Shown here piece by piece: positions 17,972-27,036 of a stretch of DNA of 64,000 bases (position 1 is the stretch's first letter; every line of letters starts with the position of its first letter). Source of the stretch: an uncultured Lachnospiraceae bacterium (GTDB lineage: Bacteria > Bacillota > Clostridia > Lachnospirales > Lachnospiraceae); NCBI GenBank assembly GCA_947623905.1, contig CANQHX010000001.1, positions 24,249 to 88,248 on the forward strand. The letters are read 5' to 3'. The position numbers and the translations under genes are program-made. The notes beneath the pieces were generated by a model. The model was not told the DNA's origin and ran no database searches. It saw only the letters and a program-made list of their open reading frames with translations.

Positions 17972-19841
17972 ATTGATTCACGCCCAGTGCCTCCCGCACC
18001 ACGGCAAAGGGGGCGTCTCCCACATCCAGAAAGGCTTTGTGAAATGCCGTTTCCGTATAGTCTGCTCCCATCTTTTCCATGAAAGCTTCTTTGATATCCA
18101 TGATCTCCAGATAGCCGCCGAAATAGCAGAGATAGTTGGCGGGCGCGGCACAGATATAGGCGTACACCTGCTCGGCGCTGTTGTCGTCTTCCATTCCGCA
18201 GCTTTTCAGAAAATCTTTCACATCCTGTATATCCCACCCGTAATAGTGAATGCCCATGTCCAGTATGGAGCTGATCTCCAGGGAAAGCCGGTTCCCCGCG
18301 GCGTAAAGCTCCGCCAGCCGCGGCTCTGTGTCCAGAAAGGAGTAGGAATACAATTCACTGTAGGTGGCCCATCCCTCGCTGTATCCTATGTGGCTGAAGG
18401 TGGCCCGCAAAAGAGGCAGGTTGAGAGCGCTGCAGTAGGCATTCTGGTACAGATGACCGGGAAAGCCTTCGTGGGCAAGGGTAGTGTACAGAGACATATC
18501 CGAGGTCATCTTGCTCTTGTTGAGATAGATGGTATGCCGGTCCGTGGTGTCTATGGGAGGGATCAGATAGAAGGCGGGACTTGTGGCGTCCTCCAGTCCT
18601 TCGTCCACGTATTCCAGTTTGCAGGCTACCGGATCCTCCAGCGGGGGAAACTGCTTTTTGATGGATCTTGACAGCTGCTTCAGCAGGCCCTCCGGCAGGG
18701 ATGTGTCTTCCCCTGAGGCGGGCGCGGCATTTGTCTCAGCCGGCGTGTTGTTCCCGGTGAGGAGCCGGCGGTCGGCTTTCAGTGCTGAAGTGAGCCGGGC
18801 GTACAGCTGGTCCGGTTCCCAGTGGATCCCCGCCCTGGACTTGAGCAGCCACTGGTAATATTCTTTTCCGCCGGACCGCCGGCACAGTCCTGTGGGGGCG
18901 TCTGCGGCCCAGGGCAGCAGGGCTTCCAGATCGTCCGCGAGTTTTTTGTAAGCCGGGGCGACGGTATCTGTGAGAATGGATCGATTCTGTTCTGCGGCAT
19001 CCCGGATCTCTTCCGGCGTCAGTACCTCCTTCAGCGCCGCCAGCCTTGTGTCCATGGTGGTGGCCAGAAAGTGGGGCGTCCGGGCGGTCCGGGACAGCGC
19101 TTCCTGAAGCTGCCTGCACTGTTTTACCGTCTGGGAAAGGGCGTCCCTGTCCGGCATGCAGCCGGCCATGGCTTTGTTCTCGTAGAATGCGGCCAGCTGT
19201 TCAAAATAGCCGGGCAGCTCTCTCAGAAGAGCCAGGTAAGTGTCCACATCCTTTTTATCCGCAAAATGATATTCGGCCAGAAGGACGGGAAGCTGGCACT
19301 GGTAGCCGGAATAGGGATTGAGAATATCGGAAAACCATATGAAATTTTCGCTCTGGCTTTCCGCTTCCAGGGCGGCGGCGGTCACCTTCCAGGTAAGCTG
19401 CTGTCCGGCGTCCAGCTGATCGGTGTCAAAGGTTTTCAGCTGTTCCAGCACAAGCCCCGCCTGCCGGGCGCTTTCTTTCATGGCGTCCGCTGAATAGGTT
19501 CCGAGGGACACCGTTTCTTCCTCCTGCTCCAGTCCGTACCGGGCCGGATCCGCCAGGGTATAGTGGAGGGACAGGGTGTTGCCCGACAGCCTTGCCCTTG
19601 CCAGCCACTCTGTGAACGCGTCAAAATCATCGGTGAGCGTTTCATCAGATGCCGGATCGTCCGTCCGTTCTTTTTGGGACAGCTCCCCCCGGGCGGGGGC
19701 GTCCGGAGAAAGGCCGGGAGCCGTGCTTTGCCGGGAGGCGCAGCCTGTGAGGATCAGCCCTGCGCACAGCAGCCACAGCAGGCAGGTCCGGTACAGCTTT
19801 CCCGGAAGGTTCGTAAGGAAAATAGTGGGATGCTTCTTCAT
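17970..19841 (-). CDS. DUF885 family lipoprotein, putative metallopeptidase
   Basis: About 623 residues from the ATG at 19841. A signal peptide ends in the lipobox LILTGC, so it is anchored outside the membrane. The rest matches the DUF885 family, with the zinc-site-like motif HEGFPGH followed by conserved Tyr, Glu and Ser positions in the C-terminal half. DUF885 members are thought to be peptidases, but substrates are largely unknown. An upstream GTG frame reaches 19922, but it would bury the signal peptide and has no RBS; the chosen ATG also lacks a strong RBS. It is transcribed against the rest of the locus. Confidence 0.85.
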   Translation of the reverse strand: MKKHPTIFLTNLPGKLYRTCLLWLLCAGLILTGCASRQSTAPGLSPDAPARGELSQKERTDDPASDETLTDDFDAFTEWLARARLSGNTLSLHYTLADPARYGLEQEEETVSLGTYSADAMKESARQAGLVLEQLKTFDTDQLDAGQQLTWKVTAAALEAESQSENFIWFSDILNPYSGYQCQLPVLLAEYHFADKKDVDTYLALLRELPGYFEQLAAFYENKAMAGCMPDRDALSQTVKQCRQLQEALSRTARTPHFLATTMDTRLAALKEVLTPEEIRDAAEQNRSILTDTVAPAYKKLADDLEALLPWAADAPTGLCRRSGGKEYYQWLLKSRAGIHWEPDQLYARLTSALKADRRLLTGNNTPAETNAAPASGEDTSLPEGLLKQLSRSIKKQFPPLEDPVACKLEYVDEGLEDATSPAFYLIPPIDTTDRHTIYLNKSKMTSDMSLYTTLAHEGFPGHLYQNAYCSALNLPLLRATFSHIGYSEGWATYSELYSYSFLDTEPRLAELYAAGNRLSLEISSILDMGIHYYGWDIQDVKDFLKSCGMEDDNSAEQVYAYICAAPANYLCYFGGYLEIMDIKEAFMEKMGADYTETAFHKAFLDVGDAPFAVVREALGVNQ

Positions 19842-19894
19842 GTTGTACTGTATGCCGAAAAAAAGAAAACATACCATAAAAAAACGGCAGACGC

Positions 19895-19923
19895 TTGAAT
19901 ACCGGAGCCAAAAATGGTACACT
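19895..19923 (+). promoter_or_regulatory. promoter of the DUF4364-pucR operon
   Basis: TTGAAT at 19895-19900 and TACACT at 19918-19923 have a 17-nt spacer, in the divergent gap with the DUF885 gene. Confidence 0.5.
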
Positions 19924-19993
19924 TAAATAGATTGTGATATGCGCAGGCAGATCAGAAAGGCGCGGAGACCACGTGCTGAAAGGAGGAATTGCT

Positions 19994-20542
19994 GTGCAGG
20001 AGGACAGATTGCTGCTCTACAAGCTGATCGTGCTGTACATGCTGGGCAAGGTGAATTTTCCCATGACAAACGACCAGCTGTCCAGATTTATCCTCACCCA
20101 GGGATATACGGATTATTTCAAGTTCCAGGAAACCATGTCGGATCTTCTGGAGACGGGTATGATCTCAGGAGAAAGTGTGCGCAACAACACCTATTATTCC
20201 ATCAGCGATAAGGGCCGGGAGACCATTCAGTACTTTCAGTACAAGATATCCGACGCGATCCGGCAGGATATCCACGACTATCTCAGGAGCAATGAATATG
20301 ATCTCCGGGAGGAAGTCTCTCTCGTATCGGACTATACCCTTTCCAAAAACCGCCAGTACGCGGTTAAGCTGAAGATACGGGAACAGGACAGCTATCTGCT
20401 GGACATGACGCTCCTGGTGCCCCAGGAGGAACAGGCCAGAGCGATGTGCGACCAGTGGCAGGAGAAGAGCCAGAAGATATATGCGTATATCATGAAGCAG
20501 CTTATGGCGGCAGAGAAAGATCGGAAGGAACAGAAAGCATGA
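19994..20542 (+). CDS. DUF4364 family protein
   Basis: This 182-residue protein matches the DUF4364 family of Clostridia: an N-terminal winged-helix-like region (YKLIVLYML, then a DLLETGMISGE and YSISDKGRE recognition-style segment) and a C-terminal domain without catalytic motifs. It is probably a small transcriptional regulator, which is inference. The start is GTG 19994, fixed by AGGAGG at 19981-19986; the frame is open further upstream without an RBS. Its stop overlaps the next start by ATGA. Confidence 0.85.
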   Translation: MQEDRLLLYKLIVLYMLGKVNFPMTNDQLSRFILTQGYTDYFKFQETMSDLLETGMISGESVRNNTYYSISDKGRETIQYFQYKISDAIRQDIHDYLRSNEYDLREEVSLVSDYTLSKNRQYAVKLKIREQDSYLLDMTLLVPQEEQARAMCDQWQEKSQKIYAYIMKQLMAAEKDRKEQKA

Positions 20543-21636
20543 ATCAGAATCAGGCGCTGAAAAACAGTTTGATGGATCTGAAGCGGGTGACAAATGCCAG
20601 CGTGGAATTTGCTCTTTTTGACGGGAACGGCATTCTCATGCTGTCCACCGGTCAGATGAAGCAGGTGCCGGCAGACACGGTGACGCGGTTTTTTGCTTCC
20701 GGCGCGGAAGGGCAGGAGATGGGGGAATATCATTTCTTCCGGGTGTCCGTGAAGCTGCAGCCGGAGTATGTGCTGGTAGCCGAGGGAGAGCGGGCGTATC
20801 TGCTGGGGCGGATCGCGGCGACTCAGCTGTCTCACCTGATCATGGCCTACAGCCAGCAGTATGACGTCAACGGTTTTTTCCAGAATCTCCTGCTGGACAA
20901 CCTTCTGGCAGTGGATATCTATAACCGGGCCACACAGCTGCAGGTGGCGGTGGAGTGCAGCCGGGCGGTGATCGTCATAGAGACCGAGGGAAAAGAAGAC
21001 GACGGTTCTCTGGAGATGATCAGCAGCCTCATGGATACGGGAGATTACACCGTGACCGTGGATGAGCACAGCATTATCGTCATCAAGGACATGAGCCGTG
21101 AGCCGGAGCTGCCCGTGCTGGAGCAGGCCGCCTGCATGTTCCGGGATATGCTCAATACGGAGGTCATGTCAAAGGTGCGTATCGGGTACGGTTCTATCGT
21201 AAAGGATGTGCGGGATCTGCCCCGGTCCTACAAGGAGGCCCGGCTGGCCCTGGACGTGGGAAAGATCTTTTACAGTGAGCGCACCATCATCTCCTACAGC
21301 GCTCTGGGAATCGGCAGGCTGATCTATCAGCTTCCCATGGGTCTGTGCCGGATGTTTATCGAGGAGACGTTTCCCGATAAGACGCCGGATGATCTGGATG
21401 AAGAGACTCTTGCCACCATCCGGAAGTTTTTTGAAAACGACCTGAACGTGTCGGTGACGGCCCGGCAGCTGTATGTCCACCGCAATACCATGGTATACAG
21501 GCTGGACAAGATCCAGAAAGCGACAGGACTGGATGTGCGCAGCTTTGAGGACGCGATGACCTTTAAGATCGCGCTGATGGTCCTGAACTATATGAAATAT
21601 GTAAATAAAGTGCCGCCCGAAGGCGGCGCGTCATGA
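20539..21636 (+). CDS. PucR/CdaR-type transcriptional regulator
   Basis: A 365-residue regulator with the PucR C-terminal helix-turn-helix: [20 protein letters not shown] followed by TMVYRLDKI (about residues 296-325). The middle resembles the GGDEF-like domain of CdaR/PucR proteins, and the N terminus is a sensor region. Such proteins usually control neighbouring catabolic genes in response to a metabolite. The next gene, an aconitase-family hydratase 40 nt downstream, is the obvious candidate. ATG 20539 overlaps the DUF4364 stop and has GGAAGGAA at 20523-20530. Confidence 0.87.
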   Translation: MNQNQALKNSLMDLKRVTNASVEFALFDGNGILMLSTGQMKQVPADTVTRFFASGAEGQEMGEYHFFRVSVKLQPEYVLVAEGERAYLLGRIAATQLSHLIMAYSQQYDVNGFFQNLLLDNLLAVDIYNRATQLQVAVECSRAVIVIETEGKEDDGSLEMISSLMDTGDYTVTVDEHSIIVIKDMSREPELPVLEQAACMFRDMLNTEVMSKVRIGYGSIVKDVRDLPRSYKEARLALDVGKIFYSERTIISYSALGIGRLIYQLPMGLCRMFIEETFPDKTPDDLDEETLATIRKFFENDLNVSVTARQLYVHRNTMVYRLDKIQKATGLDVRSFEDAMTFKIALMVLNYMKYVNKVPPEGGAS

Positions 21637-21676
21637 TCGCTCAGAAGAAAATGAAGAATGGAGGATAAAGGACAGT

Positions 21677-23962
21677 ATGATAACATTATATGAAGGCGGC
21701 GCGTATCTTGTAAACGGTAGGGAACTGATCGCCGACGGCCCGGAAGCGGCGCAGGCACTGACAGCCCGTACAGGGAAGGCCGTGACAAAAGAAGACGCCA
21801 GAAAGCAGACCATGGCCTACGGGATCCTGGAGGCCCACAACACCTCCGGCAGCATGGAGAAGCTGCAGATCCGGTTTGATAAGCTCACATCCCATGATAT
21901 TACGTTTGTGGGCATTATCCAGACAGCAAGGGCCAGCGGCCTGGAGCGATTTCCCGTGCCCTATGTGCTGACCAACTGCCACAACAGCCTGTGCGCCGTG
22001 GGCGGCACCATCAACGAGGACGACCACATGTTCGGCCTTTCCTGCGCCAAAAAGTACGGCGGCATCTACGTGCCTCCTCATCAGGCGGTGATCCACCAGT
22101 TTGCCAGGGAGATGCTGGCAGGCGGCGGCAAGATGATCCTTGGCTCCGACAGCCACACCCGCTACGGCGCCCTGGGCACCATGGCCATGGGCGAAGGCGG
22201 CCCCGAGCTGGTGAAGCAGCTGCTGTGCCAGACGTATGACATCAACATGCCCGGGGTGGTGGGCGTGTACCTGACCGGTACGCCCGCTAAGGGCGTGGGT
22301 CCTCAGGATGTTGCCCTGGCCATTATCGGGGAAGTATTTGCCAACGGCTATGTGAACAACAAGGTCATGGAATTTATCGGCGACGGCGTGGCGAACTTAA
22401 GCGCCGACTTCCGTATCGGCGTGGACGTTATGACCACGGAGACCACCTGCCTGTCCTCCATCTGGACGACCGATGAGAAGATCCGGGAGTTTTATGATAT
22501 CCACGGGAGAGTGGAGGAGTACAAGGAACTAGCTCCCGGGGACGTGGCGTACTATGACGGCATGATCGTGGTGGACCTTGGCGCCATCAAGCCTATGATC
22601 GCCATGCCGTTCCATCCCAGCAATACATACACCATCGAGGACGTAAAGGCCAATCTGGCCGACGTGCTGGCGGATGTGGAGAAGAAAGCTCTTGTGAGCC
22701 TGGACGGCGCCGTGGAGTATTCTCTGCAGGACAAGATCCGGGACGGCAAACTCTATGTGGACCAGGGCATCATCGCCGGATGTGCCGGCGGCGGCTTTGA
22801 AAATATATGCGCGGCGGCTGACATCCTGAAAGGCAGGAGCATCGGCGCCGATGAATTTACACTGAGCGTGTACCCGGCCAGCATGCCCGTTTATATGGAA
22901 CTGGTGCGTAACGGCGCGGCAGCGGATCTGATGGCCACCGGCGCGGTGATGAAGACCGCGTTCTGCGGGCCCTGCTTCGGCGCGGGAGACACCCCTGCCA
23001 ACAACGCCTTCAGCATCCGTCATTCCACCAGGAACTTCCCCAACCGGGAGGGCAGCAAGCTTCAGAGCGGACAGATCTCTTCCGTGGCTCTTATGGACGC
23101 CCGTTCCATCGCCGCCACAGCGGCAAACAAGGGCTATCTGACGGCAGCCACGGAGCTGGATGTGGAATACACCGGAAAGAAGTATCACTTTGACGCTTCC
23201 ATCTATGCCAACAGAGTGTTTGACAGCCACGGCGTGGCAGACCCGGACGTGGAGATCCGGCTCGGGCCCAACATCAAGGACTGGCCGGCCATGAGCGCCC
23301 TGCCGGAGAACCTTGTGCTGAAGGTAGTGTCCGAGATCCACGATCCGGTCACCACCACAGACGAGCTGATCCCCTCCGGCGAGACGTCCTCCTACCGCTC
23401 CAATCCTCTGGGCCTGGCGGAGTTCGCCCTGTCCAGAAAGGATCCCGCCTACGTGGGCAAGGCCAAGGCCATCCAGAAGGCGGAGAAGGCAAGGACTGCC
23501 GGGGAAGATCCCGCGGAGGCGTTCGGAGAGCTGAAGCCTGTGCTGGAGACGCTGCGAAAGGCATATCCCGACAGCAATGACGGCAATACCGGCTACGGCA
23601 GCACCATTTTCGCCGTGAAGCCCGGCGACGGCTCCGCCAGGGAACAGGCGGCCTCCTGCCAGAAGGTACTGGGCGGCTGGGCGAACATCGCCAACGAGTA
23701 CGCCACCAAGCGGTACCGTTCCAACCTGATCAACTGGGGCATGGTGCCCTTCCTCATCGACCGGGGAGAGCTGCCCTTTAAAAATGACGATTACCTGTAC
23801 ATCCCCGGCATCAAAGCCGCTGTGAAGGACAAAGCGTCCGAAGTGACCGCCTATGTGATCAATGATGGCATGAAGCCCTTCGCCCTTCATATCGGGGAGA
23901 TGACCGACGACGAGAGGGAGATCATCCTGAAGGGCTGCCTTATCAATTACAACCGGCGGTGA
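21677..23962 (+). CDS. aconitase-family hydratase (YbhJ-like)
   Basis: A 761-residue member of the aconitase superfamily. Cluster-ligand candidates are the Cys in [12 protein letters not shown] and the CxxC of [10 protein letters not shown], and the [11 protein letters not shown] segment is an aconitase-type active-site motif. The overall style is closer to the uncharacterised E. coli YbhJ hydratase than to AcnA, AcnB or LeuC/D, so citrate may not be the substrate. The RBS is a GGAGGATAAAGGA stretch before ATG 21677. Placement after a PucR-type regulator suggests inducible catabolism of a hydroxy-acid, which is inference. Confidence 0.82.
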   Translation: MITLYEGGAYLVNGRELIADGPEAAQALTARTGKAVTKEDARKQTMAYGILEAHNTSGSMEKLQIRFDKLTSHDITFVGIIQTARASGLERFPVPYVLTNCHNSLCAVGGTINEDDHMFGLSCAKKYGGIYVPPHQAVIHQFAREMLAGGGKMILGSDSHTRYGALGTMAMGEGGPELVKQLLCQTYDINMPGVVGVYLTGTPAKGVGPQDVALAIIGEVFANGYVNNKVMEFIGDGVANLSADFRIGVDVMTTETTCLSSIWTTDEKIREFYDIHGRVEEYKELAPGDVAYYDGMIVVDLGAIKPMIAMPFHPSNTYTIEDVKANLADVLADVEKKALVSLDGAVEYSLQDKIRDGKLYVDQGIIAGCAGGGFENICAAADILKGRSIGADEFTLSVYPASMPVYMELVRNGAAADLMATGAVMKTAFCGPCFGAGDTPANNAFSIRHSTRNFPNREGSKLQSGQISSVALMDARSIAATAANKGYLTAATELDVEYTGKKYHFDASIYANRVFDSHGVADPDVEIRLGPNIKDWPAMSALPENLVLKVVSEIHDPVTTTDELIPSGETSSYRSNPLGLAEFALSRKDPAYVGKAKAIQKAEKARTAGEDPAEAFGELKPVLETLRKAYPDSNDGNTGYGSTIFAVKPGDGSAREQAASCQKVLGGWANIANEYATKRYRSNLINWGMVPFLIDRGELPFKNDDYLYIPGIKAAVKDKASEVTAYVINDGMKPFALHIGEMTDDEREIILKGCLINYNRR

Positions 23963-23977
23963 CGCCGCGGCAAAGCT

Positions 23978-24040
23978 GTCCGGATCCATGCCAAGCTGCT
24001 GGATGTCACCACGGATCAGCTGCTTGGCATGGATCCGGAC
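23978..24040. repeat. long inverted repeat between convergent genes
   Basis: Two 24-nt arms (23978-24001 and 24017-24040) pair with a single internal mismatch around a 15-nt loop; the outer 19 bp, beginning GTCCGGATCCATGCC, are perfect. It sits between the convergent ends of the hydratase and the GT2-GtrA gene. There is no T-run on either strand, so it is not an ordinary intrinsic terminator, though it could block read-through or protect both 3' ends. Confidence 0.7.
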
Positions 24041-24058
24041 GGTCTGCGCAGCGCCTGT

Positions 24059-25117
24059 CTACGCCAGAAAGACTAGACGGCGGTACAGCATCAGATTGAT
24101 GAACAGGCAGACAGCCTCCGCCAGCACTTTGGAGATGGCAAAATGCACGCCCACATAACAAAGGCCCCACAGGATGGCGGTGGACAGAAGGAACATGAGC
24201 GGCGCGGCGGTAAGGTAGCGCGTCAGTTCTTTCCGGTTGCGCCGCGCGCTGGATCCGTCGCGCAGGGTGGAACGGCTGCTGGACAGGCTGCGGGTCATGA
24301 AATAATTTAAAGGCGCGGTGAGCAGAAAAGCAGCCAGGCTGGCAGCCAGCAGTGTCTGCGTCTCCTGCAGCGACAGCCAGGACAGGCCGATGTACAGCCC
24401 GATGAAAAAAAGGATGTTCAGCAGCAGGCACAGGATCGTGGCCCCCATATTGGGCGCCAGGGTTCCGAATACCCGCAGGGAATCTCCCATGGTATGGTAA
24501 TGGGTGGTCTTCTGTGCATGCTTATAATCCACACGGATGGGGAATTCCAGGACATGCCGTTTGTTCTTCGTATAATAAATGATCTGGCTGGCCTCATACT
24601 CGTACCGGTCGCCGGGGGTATTGAGCAGAAGAGGGATCTGCGTGCTGTAAGCCGCCCGCAGTCCGGTCTGTACATCCTGGATGGTAATGCCGCAGGCCCA
24701 TTTTACCAGCCTGCTGGAAATAGCGTTGCTCCAGCGGAACCGTCCCGGCATGGCAACGTCGAAATCCCGCTGGCCCAGTATGAGGATATTTGTAAAACGC
24801 TGGCACTGCTCCAGCAGGAACAATGCGTCCTCCGTGCTGTATTTGCCGTCGTCCTCCAGAAATACCATGCCCGTATCCTGGGAGAGATGATGGCTCAGAT
24901 AGCGGAGAGCCGTTTTGATGGCGGCTCCTTTTCCCATGTTCAGCGGATGGGTCAGAAGGGTGCATTTGTCTTTTATCTGATCAAAAACAGGACGGTAAGC
25001 AGCGCTGCTGCCGTCGTCTACTACGATGATCTCATCTATTTCAGGTCTATGAAGATCTTCTACGAGTTGCACGAGATTTTCGTTCGGCTCGTAGGAGGGG
25101 ATCACTGCTACGCCCAA
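24059..25117 (-). CDS. glycosyltransferase family 2 fused to GtrA-like membrane domain
   Basis: 352 residues. The GT2 domain (about 1-215) has IPSYEPNE, VVDDGSS and an EDDGKY metal-site variant. It is followed by four hydrophobic helices (about 220-350) of GtrA type, a family proposed to flip polyprenyl-phosphate sugars. One protein thus probably charges and flips a lipid-linked sugar. The start is TTG 25117, set by AGGAGG (complement of 25125-25130); the frame is open further up without an RBS. It is the only minus-strand gene of the polysaccharide locus. Confidence 0.85.
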   Translation of the reverse strand: MGVAVIPSYEPNENLVQLVEDLHRPEIDEIIVVDDGSSAAYRPVFDQIKDKCTLLTHPLNMGKGAAIKTALRYLSHHLSQDTGMVFLEDDGKYSTEDALFLLEQCQRFTNILILGQRDFDVAMPGRFRWSNAISSRLVKWACGITIQDVQTGLRAAYSTQIPLLLNTPGDRYEYEASQIIYYTKNKRHVLEFPIRVDYKHAQKTTHYHTMGDSLRVFGTLAPNMGATILCLLLNILFFIGLYIGLSWLSLQETQTLLAASLAAFLLTAPLNYFMTRSLSSSRSTLRDGSSARRNRKELTRYLTAAPLMFLLSTAILWGLCYVGVHFAISKVLAEAVCLFINLMLYRRLVFLA

Positions 25118-25295
25118 TGGGGTACCTCCTGTGAAAAAACACAACTGACAGGATTTTTGAACAGAAATATTATACCGAAAACCGGCTGCAAAATCAATAG
25201 GGGGCTGGACGGTTTCCCGTTCCGTATTCCTGACCTGCTGCTGTTTTGTGCCGTTTTGCCCGTCAAACACGCCTTTTGCCCGCCATAAGAAAAAG

Positions 25296-25324
25296 TTGAC
25301 TTCTGATGGTTGAAATGCTATGAT
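25296..25324 (+). promoter_or_regulatory. strong promoter of the second polysaccharide operon
   Basis: TTGACT at 25296-25301 and TATGAT at 25319-25324 have a 17-nt spacer. The start would be near 25331, about 58 nt before the LtaS-like gene. The run 25389-38928 is all on this strand with short gaps, so this is probably the main promoter for export and capping genes. Confidence 0.7.
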
Positions 25325-25388
25325 AATTTATCGAGTTGCGGCTTGCCGCAGGAGCCATATGGCGGGGTAAACGGAGGAAGATTGCGGT

Positions 25389-27032
25389 ATGGGTACAAAT
25401 CCTTCAAATGAAAAAAACAAGGGAAAAAAGACAAAAGCTGAAATTGTGAAACAATACCATCTGCGGGAAGTTTCTTTCCTATGCAAATACGTCTTTTCTT
25501 TTATCCTTATCATACTTGCCTCCCAAAGGTCCGGACAGCTGACCTTCTGGTTTGGCACATTCGAACTGTTGCTGGCTGCGTTGCTGACAAATGTCATCAG
25601 AAAAGACATCGCAAGAAATATTTTTAACGACGTGCTGATCCTTTTATTGAATGTGCAGATGTGCGTACTTCTGTACGGCAATACCTATGTGACGCTCGTC
25701 ATGATCACAAATCTGGAACATATCCAGGATCTGACAGGCAGGGCCTCTTATGTGCTGGCGGCGATCTTTTCTGTGGGCTTTGCCTTTTTGCCGGTGAGGC
25801 GGATCAGGCTTAAGGCGCGCACATCTGTCCTGCTGACCGGTGTGCTTTCCCTGGAACTGATCTTCTGCATGTTTGCCGGGAACAGCTATTCTCCTTATTA
25901 TGCGTATCTGGATCTGATCAGGCAGAGACAGGAGCGCTACGCGCTGAAAAAACAGGCAGAAGAAGCAAATGTAGATAAAAGCTATTATTATAAAGAAAAG
26001 ATAACCGGACATATAGACAAGCCTGTCAATCTGCCGGAACAGCCCAATGTAGTATGTATTTTTGTGGAAGGGCTGTCACAGAATATTGTGGAAGATCCCA
26101 GGGGGATCATGGAGAATGTGGCCGCCTATGAAAAAAAATCCCTGAATTTTACCGATTATTTTAACCACACCTTTGCCACATTCAGGGGCATAAGCGGGCA
26201 GCTGTACAGCGGTTATCAGGAAAACAACTATGATGAAAATACCCTGATCTCCCTTCAGGATGTACTGAAGGACGAGGGGTACCATACTATATTTATCAAT
26301 TCTGAGCCAAATAACACCATATTCACATCTTTTCTGGCCGATCTGGGATTTGATACCCTGGTCAGCAACGTGGGACACGACTATGAAGGCCTGCTGGAAT
26401 CCCTTTCCGACCGGGAAGCCTATGAGGAGTTGTTCCGCCAGATGGAACAGGCTTCGGGGGAAAAAGACCCCTTCTTTATCTCCATGTATACGTTCGGAAC
26501 CCATGCTTCCTGGAATTCCGTGAATAAAAAATTCGGAGATGGAAGCGATCAGGAATTAAATAAGTTTTATGAAGCGGACTATTATTTCGGGGAATTTATG
26601 GAAAAATTTGAAAAGAGCGACATGGCGAAAGACACCATCATCGTGTTTACCTCGGATCACGCGACATATCAGGACGAAGGCTTTGATAAGGCATTTCCCA
26701 ACGCGGACAGGACGGTAGTGGGTCTAGACCGTATTCCGCTTTTCTTCTATTACAAAGGGATCGCTCCCGCTGATATAGACGCCAAGGGCCGCAATTCTCT
26801 GGACCTGGCGCCTACCATATGCGATTATCTGGATATTTCCGCGGAAAACTATTTCCTTGGTGATTCCCTGTTTATGTCCGCGGAGCTGAATAATAATTAC
26901 GACACGGTATACAGCAGCGAGTCTGACGTGTACACTACCAGAGGCGGCGTGATCACGACGCTGCCGAAGGAAACGGAAGATATTTTTCTGGACGGCCTGT
27001 ACGGTTATTTCTACATTAAACAGGGAGAATGA
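25389..27032 (+). CDS. LtaS-like sulfatase-fold phosphoglycerol transferase
   Basis: 547 residues: a cytoplasmic Lys-rich start, four to five membrane helices (about residues 28-160), then an extracytoplasmic sulfatase-fold domain (about 215-520). Active-site features are FVEGLSQ, the presumed nucleophile Thr264 in FATFRGISG, and TSDHATY. It differs strongly from the OpgB-like enzyme at 10490, so the locus holds two such transferases. Likely role: transfer of a phosphoglycerol or related group from a lipid donor to the surface glycan. The next gene begins 4 nt after its stop. Confidence 0.85.
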   Translation: MGTNPSNEKNKGKKTKAEIVKQYHLREVSFLCKYVFSFILIILASQRSGQLTFWFGTFELLLAALLTNVIRKDIARNIFNDVLILLLNVQMCVLLYGNTYVTLVMITNLEHIQDLTGRASYVLAAIFSVGFAFLPVRRIRLKARTSVLLTGVLSLELIFCMFAGNSYSPYYAYLDLIRQRQERYALKKQAEEANVDKSYYYKEKITGHIDKPVNLPEQPNVVCIFVEGLSQNIVEDPRGIMENVAAYEKKSLNFTDYFNHTFATFRGISGQLYSGYQENNYDENTLISLQDVLKDEGYHTIFINSEPNNTIFTSFLADLGFDTLVSNVGHDYEGLLESLSDREAYEELFRQMEQASGEKDPFFISMYTFGTHASWNSVNKKFGDGSDQELNKFYEADYYFGEFMEKFEKSDMAKDTIIVFTSDHATYQDEGFDKAFPNADRTVVGLDRIPLFFYYKGIAPADIDAKGRNSLDLAPTICDYLDISAENYFLGDSLFMSAELNNNYDTVYSSESDVYTTRGGVITTLPKETEDIFLDGLYGYFYIKQGE

Positions 27033-27036
27033 CATT

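Noticed and set aside
22529..23989. 486-codon minus-strand frame under the hydratase gene
   Set aside because: The aconitase-family frame is complete and motif-rich; the antisense product has no family features.
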